The notes under the pieces: model-generated
The model's database searches: none
What the model saw: the letters and a program-made list of their open reading frames with translations, nothing else
What the model was told of the DNA's origin: nothing
Translations under genes and position numbers: made by a program
Shown: one piece after another, positions 62,842 to 64,000 of the stretch
Layout of the letters: each line of letters begins with the position of its first letter
How positions within the stretch are numbered: position 1 is the first letter of the stretch
Assembly (NCBI RefSeq): GCF_001442615.1
Contig: NZ_LMXN01000008.1
Span: 171,378 to 235,377, forward strand
Direction of reading: 5' to 3'
From: Algoriphagus resistens
Lineage (GTDB): Bacteria; Bacteroidota; Bacteroidia; Cytophagales; Cyclobacteriaceae
Length of the DNA stretch: 64,000 bases

Positions 62842-63072
62842 TCAGGCACAAGTTGCCCCCAACCCATGACACTTCCCAGCGGCGCTTGTCTGGGCTTCAC
62901 TTAAACTATCTGCAGTAACAGCAAAAGGGTAATCTTGTCCACAACCGCCTACCCCACCGCAGTAACAACTATAGGAACACCCCCCTGAACCACCATAAAC
63001 AGTAGACAGCTGGCTTTTTTCCAAAACTTCATTTGAAAGAATTTTCAATTTCCCTAAACTCAACTTTTTCAT
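62842..63072 (-). CDS. Double-glycine RiPP precursor peptide 3
   Basis: Start at ATG 63072, because MKKLSLGKLKILSNEVLEKS aligns with the other leaders; a longer frame to 63111 is not used. The 76-residue peptide ends its leader with QLSTVYGGSGG and has the core CSYSCYCGGVGGC followed by PFAVTADSLSEAQ and GLGATCA. The six Cys have the same spacing as in precursor 2 (C-x3-C-x-C-x5-C-x23-C-x6-C). It is the most upstream gene of the minus-strand cluster and is followed by a terminator-like hairpin, suggesting strong separate expression. Confidence 0.88.
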   Translation of the reverse strand: MKKLSLGKLKILSNEVLEKSQLSTVYGGSGGCSYSCYCGGVGGCGQDYPFAVTADSLSEAQTSAAGKCHGLGATCA

Positions 63073-63166
63073 AATTGCAGAATTTAAAATTTCCAAAAAG
63101 AACCCAGCCAACTAAGGACATCTGGGATTATGCCCATTCACCGCGAATGAATATTTTTTTAATGTA
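63073..63166 (-). promoter_or_regulatory. Conserved 5' region of precursor 3
   Basis: About 80% identical to 60915-61005 before precursor 2, including AATTTAAAATTT next to the start, GGACATCTGGGA and the CCCATTCA-CCGCGA block. The inverted repeat is kept as GGACAT and ATGCCC with one change that preserves G-U pairing. Confidence 0.65.
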
Positions 63167-63626
63167 CATCCGCTTTTGTACTCGCCGCAAGAGGAGGCAT
63201 CTTAAAATAAACTATTCCAGATTCGAGGCCCCTTCGGTCAACGGTCTTCGGTATTCTATATTTTTATGAATCCGCTGAAGCATGACTTATCTTATATACT
63301 GCCTTCATTTATGGGATGATTTCCCTCAAAAGAAGCTGCGTATTCCCCTTCTTTAAACCCCTAATTTTTTAATTTATCCTTATGTGTCCATCGTTTCGCT
63401 GTTGCCACTAAGTGATAGATGTTTTTCTCCTATTCCATCGTAAATGAGAATATTGAGAGTGAGAAGAGTTTTATCCTTCAAAAAAGAATTTATTAGAATA
63501 ATCACATTTATATACAATCAGGCATGTTTTGATACAGTCATTCAATGATTTTTTCTAAAAAAATCCTAACTAAAATTTTGATATCTAGAATAAGATTATA
63601 AATTTGGATTATTGTATTTCCAAATC
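63167..63626. other. Intergenic stretch between divergent genes
   Basis: About 460 bp, AT-rich, between the 5' region of precursor 3 and the operator of the XRE gene. No gene or strong hairpin seen. Confidence 0.45.
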
Positions 63627-63663
63627 CTATACCGTATTTTCTAATATTCAGTAATATTTTTCT
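63627..63663. promoter_or_regulatory. Operator-like repeat upstream of the XRE gene
   Basis: Second copy of the 37-bp repeat (CTATACCGTATTTTCTAATA at its start). In this copy the last part, AATATT-CAGT-AATATT, is also an inverted repeat. It ends 21 bp before the XRE start codon, a position suited to autoregulation. Confidence 0.65.
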
Positions 63664-63684
63664 AATAATTTACTTTTAAAACCA

Positions 63685-63927
63685 ATGAAAATAGGCGCAA
63701 AATTAAAAAAAGCAAGAGAATCTAAAAGACTCTCCCAACAAGAAGTTTCAGATCACCTGAATATCTCACAAAAAACATTGTCCAACATTGAAAGCGACAA
63801 ATCTCAGCCATCTGTTACCCAACTTGCTTTAATGGGTAAGATTTATAAGCTGGATGTACTTGCTCTATTGTCAAGTGAAGGGATTTTTCTTACTCCTGAT
63901 AGTCCAACTAAAAGAAAAGAAGCCTAA
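63685..63927 (+). CDS. XRE family transcriptional regulator
   Basis: This 80-residue protein is almost wholly a helix-turn-helix domain: MKIGAKLKKARESKRLSQQE, VSDHLNISQKTLSNIESDKS and PSVTQLALMGKIYKLDV. It is transcribed away from the RiPP genes. The 37-bp repeat before it recurs between precursor 3 and the VKOR gene, so it probably represses or activates both itself and the peptide cluster. It may be the last gene of the cluster, whose further extent lies beyond the window. Confidence 0.88.
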   Translation: MKIGAKLKKARESKRLSQQEVSDHLNISQKTLSNIESDKSQPSVTQLALMGKIYKLDVLALLSSEGIFLTPDSPTKRKEA

Positions 63928-64000
63928 AGCGAACTTTCATCTACAAAGTGTAATATCTATTTTCAGTATCAACTAAAAGGAGTAAAACATTAACAACAAT

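Overview
The window comes from a Bacteroidota chromosome, most likely a Cytophagales member such as the Cyclobacteriaceae. The grounds are two SusC/SusD systems, an ECF sigma/FecR pair next to SusC, M1 peptidases fused to membrane segments, DUF4136/DUF4142/SPW-repeat proteins, Fic and zeta-toxin modules, and double-glycine peptide leaders of the Bacteroidota type. The DNA is AT-rich. No rRNA, tRNA or CRISPR array was recognised.

Layout. 1-6.5 kb: end of a membrane M1 peptidase, a DHFR-like reductase, a VOC protein and three envelope proteins. 6.5-14 kb: a defence/toxin island with a Fic protein, an intact zeta-toxin pair, an orphan AAA ATPase, a zeta toxin broken by a small hairpin element, a recombinase pseudogene and a RelE/XRE pair. 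14-25.5 kb: redox and housekeeping genes (DsbD-like, AhpD-like, thioredoxin, peroxiredoxin, SDR, spondin-domain lipoprotein, FAD-Rieske oxidoreductase) with an IS21 relic. 25.5-32.7 kb: a decayed region with a truncated CDF transporter, two beheaded Fic genes, an IS3 remnant, a cut UXS gene and fragments of S41 peptidase and SusC. 32.7-36.1 kb: SusD plus a repeat-bearing phosphoesterase. 36.6-47.9 kb: a nutrient-uptake operon on the minus strand (sigma, FecR, SusC, SusD, sialate-type O-acetylesterase, SGNH esterase, SLC13 permease) that has esterases but no glycosidase. 48.5-50.7 kb: SDR, VOC and AraC genes.

51.4-63.9 kb is the most interesting part: a ribosomally made peptide (RiPP) cluster. 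It has three intact Cys-rich precursors with near-identical double-glycine leaders, two probable decayed precursors, a C39-peptidase ABC exporter, an HlyD adaptor, a VKOR-thioredoxin fusion headed by a dead C39-like domain, a LanC-like protein whose zinc ligands are gone, a DxD glycosyltransferase, two beta-propeller proteins and an XRE regulator. No dehydratase, radical SAM enzyme or ATP-grasp ligase is visible, so lanthionine chemistry looks unlikely. A secreted disulfide-bonded and possibly glycosylated peptide is the best guess. Two precursors share a duplicated structured 5' region, and a 37-bp operator-like repeat lies before both the XRE gene and the VKOR gene.

A second theme is small-scale structure around toxin-like genes. 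Three Fic genes (one intact, two broken) are each preceded by a different iterated motif array; one array is spaced exactly 31, 41, 31, 41 bp. A roughly 90-bp hairpin element occurs twice at TTTCAT/TTCCAT sites, once destroying a zeta toxin and once directly before a peroxiredoxin start codon.
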